The position numbers were made by a program, and so were the translations under genes. Positions 37,159 through 47,342 of a stretch of DNA of 64,000 nucleotides are shown one piece after another; position 1 is the stretch's first letter; every line of letters starts with the position of its first letter. A model generated the notes under the pieces. It made no database searches and was not told where the DNA came from. It was given only the letters and a program-made list of their open reading frames with translations. Source of the stretch: Allium sativum (lineage: Eukaryota > Streptophyta > Magnoliopsida > Asparagales > Amaryllidaceae); contig CM060912.1 of NCBI GenBank assembly GCA_030737875.1, positions 884,515,199 through 884,579,198 on the forward strand. Direction: 5' to 3'.

Positions 37159-37371
37159 TATTTATAGAGATTAGGATTAGTTTCAACCTTAGCATTAAAC
37201 CCTAATTCCAACCTCAGCCCTTAAAACCGAATCTGGCCCCAAAACCTAACCAAAACCCCAAAATGGTGCACCAGGCAAAACTGCCCGGCTGAACCAAGTC
37301 GACAGCCAAGTCGACAGGGCTGTCGACTTGGGTCCAACCAAGTCGACTGCCAAGTCGACAGGCCTGTCGAC
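37159..37371 (-). promoter_or_regulatory. Putative LTR D promoter: six GTCGAC palindromes plus TATA box
   Basis: GTCGAC occurs at 37299, 37310, 37322, 37342, 37354 and 37366, inside longer palindromic CAAGTCGACAG/CTGTCGACTTG sequence. TATAAATA (minus) lies at 37159-37166, about 130-200 bp downstream in sense direction. The 5' LTR has the same block near 42790-42865. Promoter role inferred. Confidence 0.65.
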
Positions 37372-37652
37372 TTGGTTGGCTTGGCGGGAGATTTCCCGCC
37401 TAGCCTTCCAGGCCCGAAATTCGAAATTTGAACTTGAAATTCAAATCTGTTTTGAACTTGAAATTTTCTAAAAACTTCATTGGGCCTTAATCGGGTCATA
37501 CGGACTCCGATTTTCGAAAACTCAGACTCTATTTCGCGTATTTTTCTGAGACGAACGCAATGGCACAGCCCGTTTCCCTTGATTCAGATTTTTAAATTAA
37601 ATTCTGCCTCGATTTACGTTATAACAGGTTATCAGAAATACGGGTTGTTACA

Positions 37653-38195
37653 TTCTCCCCTCCTTAAAGGATTTCGTCCTCGAAATCTTCAAGTTAGGAA
37701 GAACGCATCCTACCATCCATCATTCATCTACTCAAATCATCACTCACGAACAATCATTGTCCTTAAAGATTCTAATGCGGTATGAACATATGCAAAAGGT
37801 GTGTGTATATGTTCTTATTTAATGCAAAGATCATCAATGCAAAGTATGTTAGTGAAATGAATCCATTATGTATGCAAATAGTCCTAATCATATAATACTA
37901 TATGTGTGCACAAACATTCGTCCATATGCAACATCCATGTGCTGAATTAACCATCTTGTAATCATAAGAATTGAAAATGTACACACGTCCATATGAGTGT
38001 ATTTCAAGCCGATCTAGTGCCTAGTGTGTGTTTATGCATCCACGAGCAACCACTAGCAACCACTTGCATCCACTTGCAACCATCAAACATAACATGTCTC
38101 AAACACATGTTTACATCCATAGGATTCCTATCTCAACAAGATACAGTCGAGTGATGGAAGCGAGTACAGATAAAACAAAAACTTGGTACATATAC
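37653..38195 (-). other. Element D internal region downstream of gag, non-coding
   Basis: Between the protease trace and the purine tract. AT-rich, no domain readable. It begins on the LTR side with TTCTCCCCTCCTTAAAGGAT, whose complement is the polypurine tract. The pol genes expected here are deleted. Confidence 0.75.
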
Positions 38196-38474
38196 TTACA
38201 GACTACTAGTACAGATCAGATTTCCCCAAATGATTCTTAGGAAACTAAGCATGGTAGAAACCCAGAATGTATTCGTCATAGTCACCCTCATGCCCAACAC
38301 AGATACTCTCAAACCCCAATTTATCACAAACAGATGAGTTATAACTCTCAGGGAGTTTGAGACTATTACCAGATCAGAAGCAAGACTAGCATTAAAGTAC
38401 CGAGTTTCCATTACAGAATCAAAATACCAGAAAAAGAGTTTCAAACTGAAAATCAGACAAGGAATATTAAACAT
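38196..38474 (-). pseudogene. Decayed protease remnant downstream of element D gag
   Basis: Reading the minus strand after gag gives FDSVMETRYFNASLASDL, which resembles the retropepsin active-site segment (FDSGA-x-x-x-F) of Ty3/gypsy proteases with the key Gly-Ala lost. Further on, GDYDEYILGFYHA is a decayed form of the Asp-x-x-Leu-Gly-Met motif. Several stops interrupt it. Reverse transcriptase does not follow. Confidence 0.5.
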
Positions 38475-38475
38475 C

Positions 38476-39474
38476 CTACAGACAAATTATTCTAGCCCTA
38501 ATATATTCACTCGCCATGCGAGTATTCACCGTTCCTTCCGATGTAGTCCCTCTCTTCTTCGGGCAGCCCCTAGTGAAGTGTCCCATCTCTACACAGTTAA
38601 AGCAAGTGCCCGTCCTCTTTCTGCAATCCTTGTTTAGATGAGTTGAGCTTCCACAAGTAAAGCACTTCTTTTCCTTCTTATCTTCAGACTTCTCCTCCTT
38701 CTTTTGCATTTCCTTTTTGGGCCCCGTTTTCTTGTTTTGAGACTCATTCACCTTAACCTCCTTCTTTGCACTCTTGTTCTCTTCATTGAGTAGGGCCATA
38801 TCTACCAAACTCTCAAACGTGGCCCCCATGGGCACATGAGACATAGCTAACTCCTGTAACGGCTCATTCAATCCTCTAGCAAAACGAAGAGCCTTCTTCT
38901 GAGTAGTACTCACCATATCCAAGCTAAAACGAACTAACTGATTGAACTTGTTCACATATTCTTTGACAGACATGTCTCCTTGCTTCAAAGCAATAAACCT
39001 CTCCATTTACAGATTCTCCTCAGCAGAAGATAGAAACTTAAGCACGAACCTTGCCCTGAAATCGGCCCAAGTCTCAACAGGCCTAGTACCATTGGTGACT
39101 TCCCACCAATAAGCGGCTTCATCCTTCATACGCCAAACCGCCAACAAGATCTTCCTCTGATCGTCTAACCCAAAGATAGAAAATAAGTCCTCGGTCTCTT
39201 TCAACCAATTTCTGGCCTCTACAAAAGTCTCAGTGCCTTGAAAGTTCTTGCCACCCATTGCTTTGAAATCTTTGCAAGTCTTTGCGAAGTCAGCTTGAGG
39301 ATGCTGAGGGGGAGGAGGAAGAGGAACCTCAGCGACAGGAGGAGGAGGAACATTAACTACCGGAGGAGGAGGAGGAACATCTACGGGGCCGGCTTCGGTC
39401 GCCCTAGCATCCAAAAGTCTCCTGTACCAAACAGGTACGTGTACTCCCTCCGGAATAGCAAAGTTATTGGCCAT
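38476..39474 (-). pseudogene. gag polyprotein of element D, one in-frame stop
   Basis: Structural capsid/nucleocapsid polyprotein of a chromovirus-type element. It starts at 39474 with MANNFAIPEGVHVPVWYRRL, then a proline-rich stretch, then the gag core with FQGTETFVEARNWLKETEDL and WRMKDEAAYWWEV. An in-frame TAA at 39007-39009 divides it into 155 and 176 residues, with the frame unchanged on both sides. The second half continues the core (KQGDMSVKEYVNKFNQLVRF), then a lysine/glutamate-rich linker and two zinc knuckles of C-x2-C-x4-H-x4-C form: CFTCGSSTHLNKDC and CFNCVEMGHFTRGC. A single base change would explain the stop, consistent with the young LTRs. Confidence 0.88.
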
Positions 39475-39671
39475 ACTGAAAACGAAGAAAAAGAAAGATT
39501 CAGAATGGAGAAAAACGAAGGAATTTTGCTAATGGCTTTTTGGGGAATAGCCTTTAAAATAAACTAGACTTTTCTTTGGAAAATATTTTATACTTGGTTT
39601 TGAAAATAGTTTTCCAAAAGTTTTAAAAACCTTTTTGTTCCTTCTCGTAAACCATACGCTCTGATACCAAA

Positions 39672-42600
39672 TGTAACACCCCACCTCCGCCAGGGTGGCT
39701 CTTGCAAGCACTCTGACTTTGGAGGGGCGTTTTGTACCGGGTAAACATGCATAGTGATATATCAAGGCAGAACAAGAACATATGTATATATGTAAACAGA
39801 GTAAATAAGATAAGTAAAACAGCGGAAGATTTCAAACTATTTCAAAACAAGTCTGGTACAACATAATGTCAACTTTCCAAATACACAAGTCTAGATAAAA
39901 ACAACATCACTGAAAAACTGAAATACATAAGTACTATCCCCAAAATAAGTGATAACCATAGCTAGCTTCATGTCAAGACCGTACATGAGCTAAAACCCCA
40001 CAAGCAAGCGATCAGAAATCCAAGCTAAGCTCCAATATTCCCACCCTGAGAACCTGGGGGGAAACAGAAGAAAAGAGGCGAAAGAAAAACAGGTCAGTCA
40101 AAAAGACTGAGTAAGCCCTACTACAATCACTGTAAACTGATAAAGTTAACTGGCATGAGAAGCAGGGATGAACAAAAGGATAACAACATACTAGCATGAT
40201 GATTAACCAACAAGGTAGATAAAGGTGTCATCGCATAATTAGGTTTAAGGTTTTTGCACCACAGGTGTACCAGCATTCTAACATGTCATGTATAAACAAG
40301 AATTTATCCCTTGGCCTAAACTTGGCCCAGTATCAGGTGTTTGACTTAAATCAAGATCCAACTTCTTGGTACCAATTCTAGTATAATAGGATTAGGTGTT
40401 ACCCCAATGTCTACATCGAAACAGGACGGAACAGAATGGTCCATACAGAGATAGAGTTTGGAAAAAATGGGCTTTTACCACCCTAACAGATAAAGTACAG
40501 AAACGGAATGCTAACAATAATGGGCTTTTACCGCCCTAACAGACGGTACCACGCAGAAACAGATGGGTGTTACCACCCAACAAAATAGACGGTACCAACA
40601 GAATCAGACAGAGCTAAGTGTACCCTAAATCCTACCCAAGCGATCGGCTCCCTAATACATAAATACCCTGTGTCGGCCCCACGGTAGGGTGTATCACTCC
40701 CTAAAGTGGCAACCAATTGGCACAGGCATATTTACAGATGTCACGGCGTCTTACATCCTCAGAGGCAGACCGGGATCCATGCACGCACATGACCCGGTTG
40801 GAACGCACCATCAACACCCACCGCCATTATCAGAATGAACCACTTATAATTAGTTCAGTAAGCGTGCCCGGACCCTACCTATAGTTGGGTCAAAGTTTTG
40901 ATACCAGAAAGGGTTACTGACTAATATGGGTCCCAAACAACAAATGACACAAGTATTCCCCCTTGTGTCCCAGACTATCAGATTCAGATTAACTTATTAA
41001 CAGAGTTCAGACATACAAAGTTCAGACGATCAGTTTTCAGACTAACGGATCAGATAACAGATTTACAAACTTGCCTAACTTGGTGTGGGTCCTACAGATC
41101 CGCAAAACAGGTTCGTTTAATTTATCAATCAAGTTAGTTTATCCAGACCAGGTATCAAATTGGTTCTCAGCCTTATCAAATTACTGAGTTGGATTGGTTA
41201 AGTATAGTTCAACTTAACCCCGTTAAATTACCGAGTTCAGATTGGTTAAGTGTAGGTTAGCTTAACCCCGTTAATTTACCAAGTTCAGATTGGTTAAATG
41301 TCATAAGTCAAATTTACTTAACCTTATCATGTAGCATTAATTAATTAATGTGCCTTAACCTCTCACATTAAACTTCGTTGCGGTTACTAGTTAAGCCGGT
41401 CGGTTCCGGGTAGCTTTATACCACAACTTGGTCTAACCTCGGGTTCAAGGTACAACATGACCAACTTCTCACATTGGGTCCTATTGTTTGTAGCAACTAG
41501 TTAAGCCGGTCGGTTCCGGGTAGGTTTACGCTACAAACTCAACCCAACCTCGAGTTGGTCACACTTATATTTTCTAAGTGTCATGTCCATTATGTTTACC
41601 AAAATATTACAAGTTTTCAAGCATTTGGGTAGACCTAACTTAATAGGTAAATTCCCAATGGGTAGACCTAACTTAATAGGTAAATTCCCAATCTTATGTT
41701 TTTATGTCTTTTAAGTTTACCCAACCCCAAACGCAATCCCATCGCTTACATATTGCAATAGCGCATAAAGGATAGAAAGAGGGAACTTGGCATAATCATG
41801 ACATAAAGGTGTTGAAGCCACAAGTTTAACATGGTGGCATATGAAATGTACATATGTTCATGAACTTGCATATTACATTTTTAGGCCTCAAAAGCATGCA
41901 TAAAACCAAACTTAGCATATTGGTGATACATGGTGATAAATGACATGTAGAAATGGCCATAAGTTCGCATTTAGCCTCACATGCAAGTTATCATAAGAAA
42001 TATGATAACTTACATGTTGCCAAAATGCAACCTTTAACATAAAGCTTGAAGCTTTACGTTCATATACTCAAGGTAAGCTTGCATAACATGATAACATGAG
42101 TAAAATGATCCACCCAAACTTGCATGCATAACATGACAACTTGCATATCATAACATGACAAACTTGCATAACATAACATGGCAAACTTGCATATCATAAC
42201 ATATCAAACTTGCATAACATGACATAGTAAACTTGCATATCATGGCAAACTTGCATATCATAATGATCAACCAAACTTGCATCATTCATTTAACTTTAGA
42301 GTTTAAATATGAAAGTAGAAAAGGGCTTACAATGCTTATGAAGACACAAAAATATATATAGATTGAGACAAAGCCCTTATGCAATCAAATAAACCCAAAA
42401 TGCAAGCTCCAATAGAAAAACCCTTGAGCCAAAATGATCAAAACCCTTGCTTTATGATGTAAATATGGAAACTTGACTTGAATGCAAGCTAATGACACTC
42501 ATACAAGCTTGAAAACACTTGTATGCATGGAAAATTTCTCATAGAAATATCTTAGAAATTTTATGAAGAGAGTGGAGGCCGTGAGAGGAATAATTTTGCC

Positions 42601-43145
42601 ATAGTTTTGTTGTTGGGTTGAATAATGATGATTTAGGGTTAGGTTAGGGGCTTATTTATAGAGATTAGGATTAGTTTCAACCTTATGATTAAACCCTAAT
42701 TCCAATCTCAGCCCTAAAACCGAATCTGGCCCCAAAACCTAACCAAAACCCCAAAATGGTGCACCAGGCAAAACTGCCCGGCTGAACCAAGTCGACAGCC
42801 AAGTCGACAGGGCTGTCGACTTGGGTCCAACCAAGTCGACTGCCAAGTCGACAGGCCTGTCGACTTGGTTGGCTTGGCGGGAAATTTCCCGCCTAGCCTT
42901 CCAGGCCCGAAATTCGAAATTTGAACTTGAAATTCAAATCTGTTTTGAACTTGAAATTTTCTGAAAACTTCATTGGGCCTTAATCGGGTCATACGGACTC
43001 CGATTTTCGAAAACTCGGACTCTATTTCGCGTATTTTTCCGAGACGAACGCAATGGAATAGCCCGTTTCCCTTGATTCAGATTTTTAAATTAAATTCTGC
43101 CTTGATTTACGTTATAACAGGTTATCAGAAATACGGGTTGTTACA
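39672..43145 (-). repeat. 5' LTR of element D
   Basis: Nearly identical to the 3' LTR. Contains the M2 pair at about 41352-41560. One change in the M2 outer stem (plus strand TTAGAC to TTAAAC) turns a G-C into a G-U pair in the sense RNA and keeps pairing. Confidence 0.92.
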
Positions 43146-43150
43146 CGGGG

Positions 43151-43635
43151 TCTACAGCAGGCAAAGAATAAAGCTTAGGACGACGTGCGAGTGGATTTAA
43201 ATTATTATTTTTTGTGAGGATATATATTATTGTTTAATTTAGTTTAACTTAGAATTAGCATAATTTAGAATTATTTAGTAATTTGTTTCTTGTTTGACCT
43301 AAGTATAGTTTATTTAGGTTTCTTACAATAGTTTAATTCCTATTGTAATTTAATTTGACATAGTATGATTAAGATTGCTTACAGTAAACATGTAATTAAA
43401 CTGTAAATTTGAGAAAATTGTATTTATATGTAGAAATTATTTGTTTAGAATTAACACTGAGCAAATATAAGTATTGTTATACAGAAAATTAAATAAGAGG
43501 TATTGTGACAACAGAAGGACTCGAACCCATGACCTTTTAGAAAACAACACAACGCACTAACCAACTGGACTAAAAAACCTTTATGTTAGCATTTGTAGAG
43601 GAGTGCTATAGATATAAGCCTAATTCTGTTTGAAT
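43151..43635 (+). repeat. LTR of element H, left arm continued
   Basis: Directly continues 34150 once element D and one CGGGG are removed. The reverse complement of the joined GAAGCGGGGTCTA junction is intact at about 46706-46720 in the right arm. It includes a minus-strand tRNA-like sequence at 43512-43573. Ends where the TRIM is inserted. Confidence 0.75.
43512..43573 (-). other. tRNA-like sequence in H left arm
   Basis: The minus strand reads TAGTCCAGTTGGTTAGTGCG (A-box-like), then TTTTCTAAA in the anticodon position, then GGGTTCGAGTCC (B box). It resembles a tRNA-Arg(UCU), but the stems do not all pair, so it is not a working tRNA gene. The right-arm copy is split by the SIRE-like LTR at 44853/46288. 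Confidence 0.45.
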
Positions 43636-44159
43636 TGTTAGGATTATCTCGCATGTTGTTAAGGTATGAATGACGGTTTAAATAAATTAGTCCGACATCA
43701 CGGACTAAATTGAAAGAGTGGAGTACAAATATGAGTTGGTAGGCACGTAACATCAGGGATTCCTGTTGTTACAAGGATGTGTGTGTCAACTCATATGCGT
43801 GCATCCTATGCTGGAAGAAAGGGAGGCTTTATTTTGACCGTCATTACATAACAGTGGTATCGAAGCAGAAGGTTACAGATTAGCAATGCAGACAAGGCAA
43901 TGCTCTCAAAAGATACTCGTAGGATGTGAGTCAAGGGGGAGACTGTCAGGATTGTCTCACATGTTGTTAAGGTAGGAATGGCGGTTTAAATGGATAAGTC
44001 TCACATGGTTGAATAAACTGAAGGTGTGGAGTACAAATATGAGTGGTATGCACGTAACATCAGCGATTCTTTTTGTTACAAGGATGTGTATGCCCACCGA
44101 TATGCGTGCACCTTATGCTGAAAGAAAGGGGGATTTGTTCCGACCGTCATTACATAACA
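43636..44159 (+). mobile_element. TRIM (terminal-repeat retrotransposon in miniature), 524 bp
   Basis: Two direct LTRs of about 217 bp, 43636-43853 and 43944-44159, begin TGTTAGGAT or TGTCAGGAT and end CATTACATAACA. The 90-bp internal part starts with a primer site variant TGGTATCGAAGCAGAAGG (43855) and ends with purine tract TCAAGGGGGAGAC (43931-43943). Flanks TGAAT and TAAAT agree at four of five bases. There is no coding capacity. The LTRs differ at many positions, so it is fairly old. Confidence 0.85.
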
Positions 44160-44240
44160 TAAATTTACAGCAATTATGTCAAATTTGAGAAATAAATTAA
44201 GAACAAGAATTAAAATATACCTATTAAATTAGGAAGTTAG

Positions 44241-44714
44241 GAAGAATTTTACTTTCCGCGCAAAATTACAAAATAATAATTTTACTTTTTCCGCTAAATT
44301 AGCAGATTTCTAGTTTATTCCTTAAATATTCTTTTCTAGTGTATCAAATATTTCACTTGATTTCTTACTCTTTTTCTTTTCATAACATCTTTCAGTTATA
44401 TTACTCTTTTACTTATGGTCTTTATAAGTTTTACCTTTAGGAAATTATTCTCATTCCTAATTAATTGGTTATTGAAAATGTACAAAATCTATTTCAAATC
44501 TTGAATATAAAATAGTTATGTAAATAGGAATCCATAGTTGCAAGATATTTCTTTTTAGTATTTCTGGGCTATTGAATAATGCACAATACAGCTAAATCCA
44601 TATTTCATACTAACTTGTTTCCTTCTTTTTTTATTCTTGCAATTACGTTTTCTATTTTACTTATGGACCAAACTATGGAAATATATCTCTTTTTCTTAAC
44701 CGACCAATCTAGGA
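44241..44714. other. Spacer between the inverted LTR arms of H
   Basis: AT-rich, no open frame of note and no internal inverted homology. It separates the left arm (ending about 44240) from the right arm (starting about 44715). No LTR terminus (GTTACA) is seen at either edge, so the arms are broken inside the LTR. Confidence 0.6.
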
Positions 44715-44853
44715 TATTCTTAACTTCCTAATTTAATAGGTATATTTTAATTCTTGTTCTTAATTTATTTCCCAAATTTGACATAATTAGGCTTATATCT
44801 GTAACGCTCTTCTCAAAAAGCTAACACAAAGGTTTTTTTAGTCTACTTGGTTA

Positions 44854-46287
44854 TGTTGGAGAATAGAGTTTTGATGACAACGACCTTATTTCAATTATCA
44901 TTATTAATTAATTATAAAATATATACTAACATCTCTACCTAGAATAGATATACATATATATATGCAGGAATTGTATACAGGACTTAAATACTGAAGATTG
45001 TACAGTTTTAGAGATCCAAGAGATTCAGAATTCAAGAAAGATTCAAGACTCATGAGTTATGAAGTTTTCAAGAGTTCAAGACAAATGTAGTAATAGAGTT
45101 CAGTTTATATGTAAGACTCTGATCCAGGTTCAAATTCTTGTTTTCAAATTCTGATTTTCAAATTTCAAATTCTGATTTTCAGATTTCAAATTCTAATTTT
45201 TAGAATTCAAATTTTAGTTTCAATTTGTTTTTCTATTTTGCTTATGATTTCAAATATAAGTTTTAAGTTTAATATATAAGTTTATATAGTTTTATAATCT
45301 TATGATTTTATAGTTTTAATCCTTATAATTTTATAAATATGTTTATATAATATATATTTATGTTTTCATATGATTTTACACTTTAGAATACTCATTTATA
45401 TCATTAAGTTTTAATTCAAGAATTGCCATAATAATATATATGATCAGACGCTTGAAAATAGGTTTTAAAAAATAAAATTATATGTATATGTCGACATACA
45501 AATATGGGTATGTCGACATACAACTGTCAGAAATTCAACTTTCAAATGAAGTGTCTTTTCAATATTTGTAACATTCCAAAAACGTTGTAACCTTTCAAAT
45601 CTTATAAATAGGGGCTGATTTCAAAAAAAAAAAAATCATCATTCTTCTTCTCCATCTTCACCTCTCTTCATCTCACCATTAATATTTCATATTTTATTAA
45701 TTTCTACACTCTACTTTGCCGATTTCTACTTTAATTATATAAACTTCTTCTTTTCTCACTCTCTATCAATTACTCTCTGAATTGAAGTGCTATTAAAGAG
45801 TTATTGGGCTATTGTAATCATTTGGGAAGTGTTTGGGAATGGGTGTGTTCCTTGTATCCCCAAAATCAAGGAAAGGGAGCGGTGGTAGTCTTGTAGCCGT
45901 GAAATCAAGAGTGGTTGGCGTGGTGTTAATCTTGTAGCCGTGAAATCAAGAACGGTTGAAGTTGTGTTAACCTTATAGCCGTGAAATCAAGGGGATTGTA
46001 TTTGGATAGTGATATTAATAAAACTTTGCGCAATCCAGTATTGCGTGGGACATGACGTAGGAGTAATCGGAACCAGTATAAAATCCGGTGTGTTCTTTCC
46101 TTTTCTGCATTTTATATTTATCTGTTTCTGTATTTTTGTTTGATTCTGTGTTTGTGATCATCTATGTTGTGTATGATTCATATAGAAGATCGTTTAAGTT
46201 TAACATTTTTGTAAATTCTTTAGAAACACTATTCACCCCCTCTAGTGTTAGCCTTTCCTTAAGATCCGCATTGTATGTTCCCTAACA
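44854..46287 (+). mobile_element. Solo LTR of a SIRE/Maximus-like Copia element (1434 bp)
   Basis: Begins TGTTGGAGAATAGAGTTTTG and ends TATGTTCCCTAACA, with flanks GGTTA (44849-44853) and AGTTA (46288-46292), a 5-bp duplication with one mismatch. ATTCACCCCCTCTAGTG near the 3' end and the TTGATGACAACGA start are, from general knowledge, typical of SIRE-type LTRs. No second LTR or internal region remains. It interrupts a tRNA-like sequence in the H right arm. Confidence 0.82.
45490..45610 (+). promoter_or_regulatory. Putative promoter of the SIRE-like LTR: two GTCGAC palindromes plus TATA box
   Basis: TATGTCGACATACAA occurs twice, with GTCGAC at 45490 and 45512, and TATAAATA at 45603-45610 about 90-110 bp downstream. 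A transcript from here would begin in the A-run/TCATCATTCTTCTTC leader that follows. Confidence 0.6.
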
Positions 46288-47342
46288 AGTTAGCGGGCTG
46301 TATTGCTTTCTAAGAGATCAGGGGATTGAGTCTTTCTGTTGTCACAATACCTCTTATTTAATTTCCTTGTCTAAATAATACTTATATTTGCCCAAAATTA
46401 ATTCTAAACAATTAATTTTTGTATATAAATACAACTTTCTCAAATTTATAGTTTAATTATAGGTTTATTATTAACCATCTTAATCATACTATGTCAAATT
46501 AAATTACAGTAGTCATTAAACTACTGTAATAAACCTATTTAAACTATACCTAGGTTTAATAGGAAATAAATTATTAAATAATTCTAAACTATTCTAATTC
46601 TAAATTAAACCAAATTAACATGAACTGAACGATAATATATACCCTTACTAAAAAGAATAATTTAAATTCACTCATCCGTTGTCCTAAGCTTTATTCCTTG
46701 CCTGTTTAGACCCCGCTTCAAAATAGAATAACATTTTAATTCAATAAACTTGCTTCCATATAAAAATGTAGTTAGGTCCGCCTCAAAAAGAGAGAACCTA
46801 GTGGGGAAAATATTATGTTGTGAGAAATTAACTAGGTCTAGAGGTCTATTTATAGGTTAAGCTAGGGATCTCTGACCGTCGTATTCCTAGATTAAATCTA
46901 GGCCAATCACATCATTCAACCAATAGGAACTCGCCATGTCGGCTAGGAATTCAAATTCAACGAATAAAAACAAGCCTCGCAAGCGCTATTTAATAAAATA
47001 ATGTCATCACTTTGTATGTGGACAAATTAATGCCCATATTCATGGGTGCGTCGACACTGGCATGGTGTAAGTAGACACATCTAATATAGTTACTTCAAAA
47101 GCATTAGTAGTGCAGTGTCATAATGTGCGCTTCCTAAAGCAAAGGTCATGGGTTCAAGTTCCAGTAGTTATAAGCTTTTTTTTCTTTTTTTCTTTTTTTC
47201 TTTTTACGATGATTCTAACTTCGTTTTCTTCAAACTAATGGTCTAAACGGACTAGGAAATCGCTATGGACGTAATGGTGACATTTTCATGATCGAATTAT
47301 GGTGATCTTACCATTTTTATTTTATTATTTAATTATTGAAAA
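46288..47342 (-). repeat. LTR of element H, right (inverted) arm
   Basis: Reverse complement of the left arm (33518-34150 plus 43151 onward), with shared stretches such as CCTATAAATAGACCT, GATTTAATCTAGGAAT and GAAGCGGGGTCTA. It continues left of the SIRE-like LTR at 44715-44853 and right of the Mutator-like element at 50565-50578, where it ends in the LTR start (minus TGTAACACCCCGCA). Divergence between arms is substantial. Confidence 0.75.
47103..47169 (+). other. tRNA-Arg(CCU)-like sequence in H right arm
   Basis: Reads GTAGTGCAGTGTCATAATG (A-box-like), TTCCTAA in the anticodon loop position (CCT at 47133-47135) and GGGTTCAAGTTCC (B box). The left-arm counterpart is 33693-33759 on the minus strand. 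It lies antisense to the LTR. Poor acceptor pairing argues against a functional tRNA. Confidence 0.5.

Larger units (their letters stand above)
34151..37652 (-). repeat. 3' LTR of element D
   Basis: Plus-strand view starts TGTAACACCCCACC and ends ATACGGGTTGTTACA. It contains the M2 pair at 35831-36039, TTGCATA repeats at 36590-36790, TATAAATA (minus) at 37159-37166 and six GTCGAC sites at 37299-37371. Confidence 0.92.
34151..43145 (-). mobile_element. Element D: recently inserted Tekay-like retrotransposon with gag only
   Basis: Minus-strand element with perfect duplication CGGGG (34146-34150, 43146-43150). The 3' LTR is 34151-37652 (3502 bp) and the 5' LTR is 39672-43145 (3474 bp). Primer site TGGTATCAGAGC is at 39658-39669. 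The tract follows AATTTCGAGGACGAAAT, just inside 37653. The LTRs are almost identical by eye and differ mainly in the copy number of a short repeat near 36720-36790, so this is the youngest full element here. Internal coding is gag plus a protease trace; reverse transcriptase, RNase H and integrase are absent. Confidence 0.92.

Noticed and set aside
47103..47169. Functional nuclear tRNA-Arg gene
   Set aside because: A and B boxes and an anticodon-like loop are present, but acceptor and anticodon stems do not pair well; reported only as tRNA-like.
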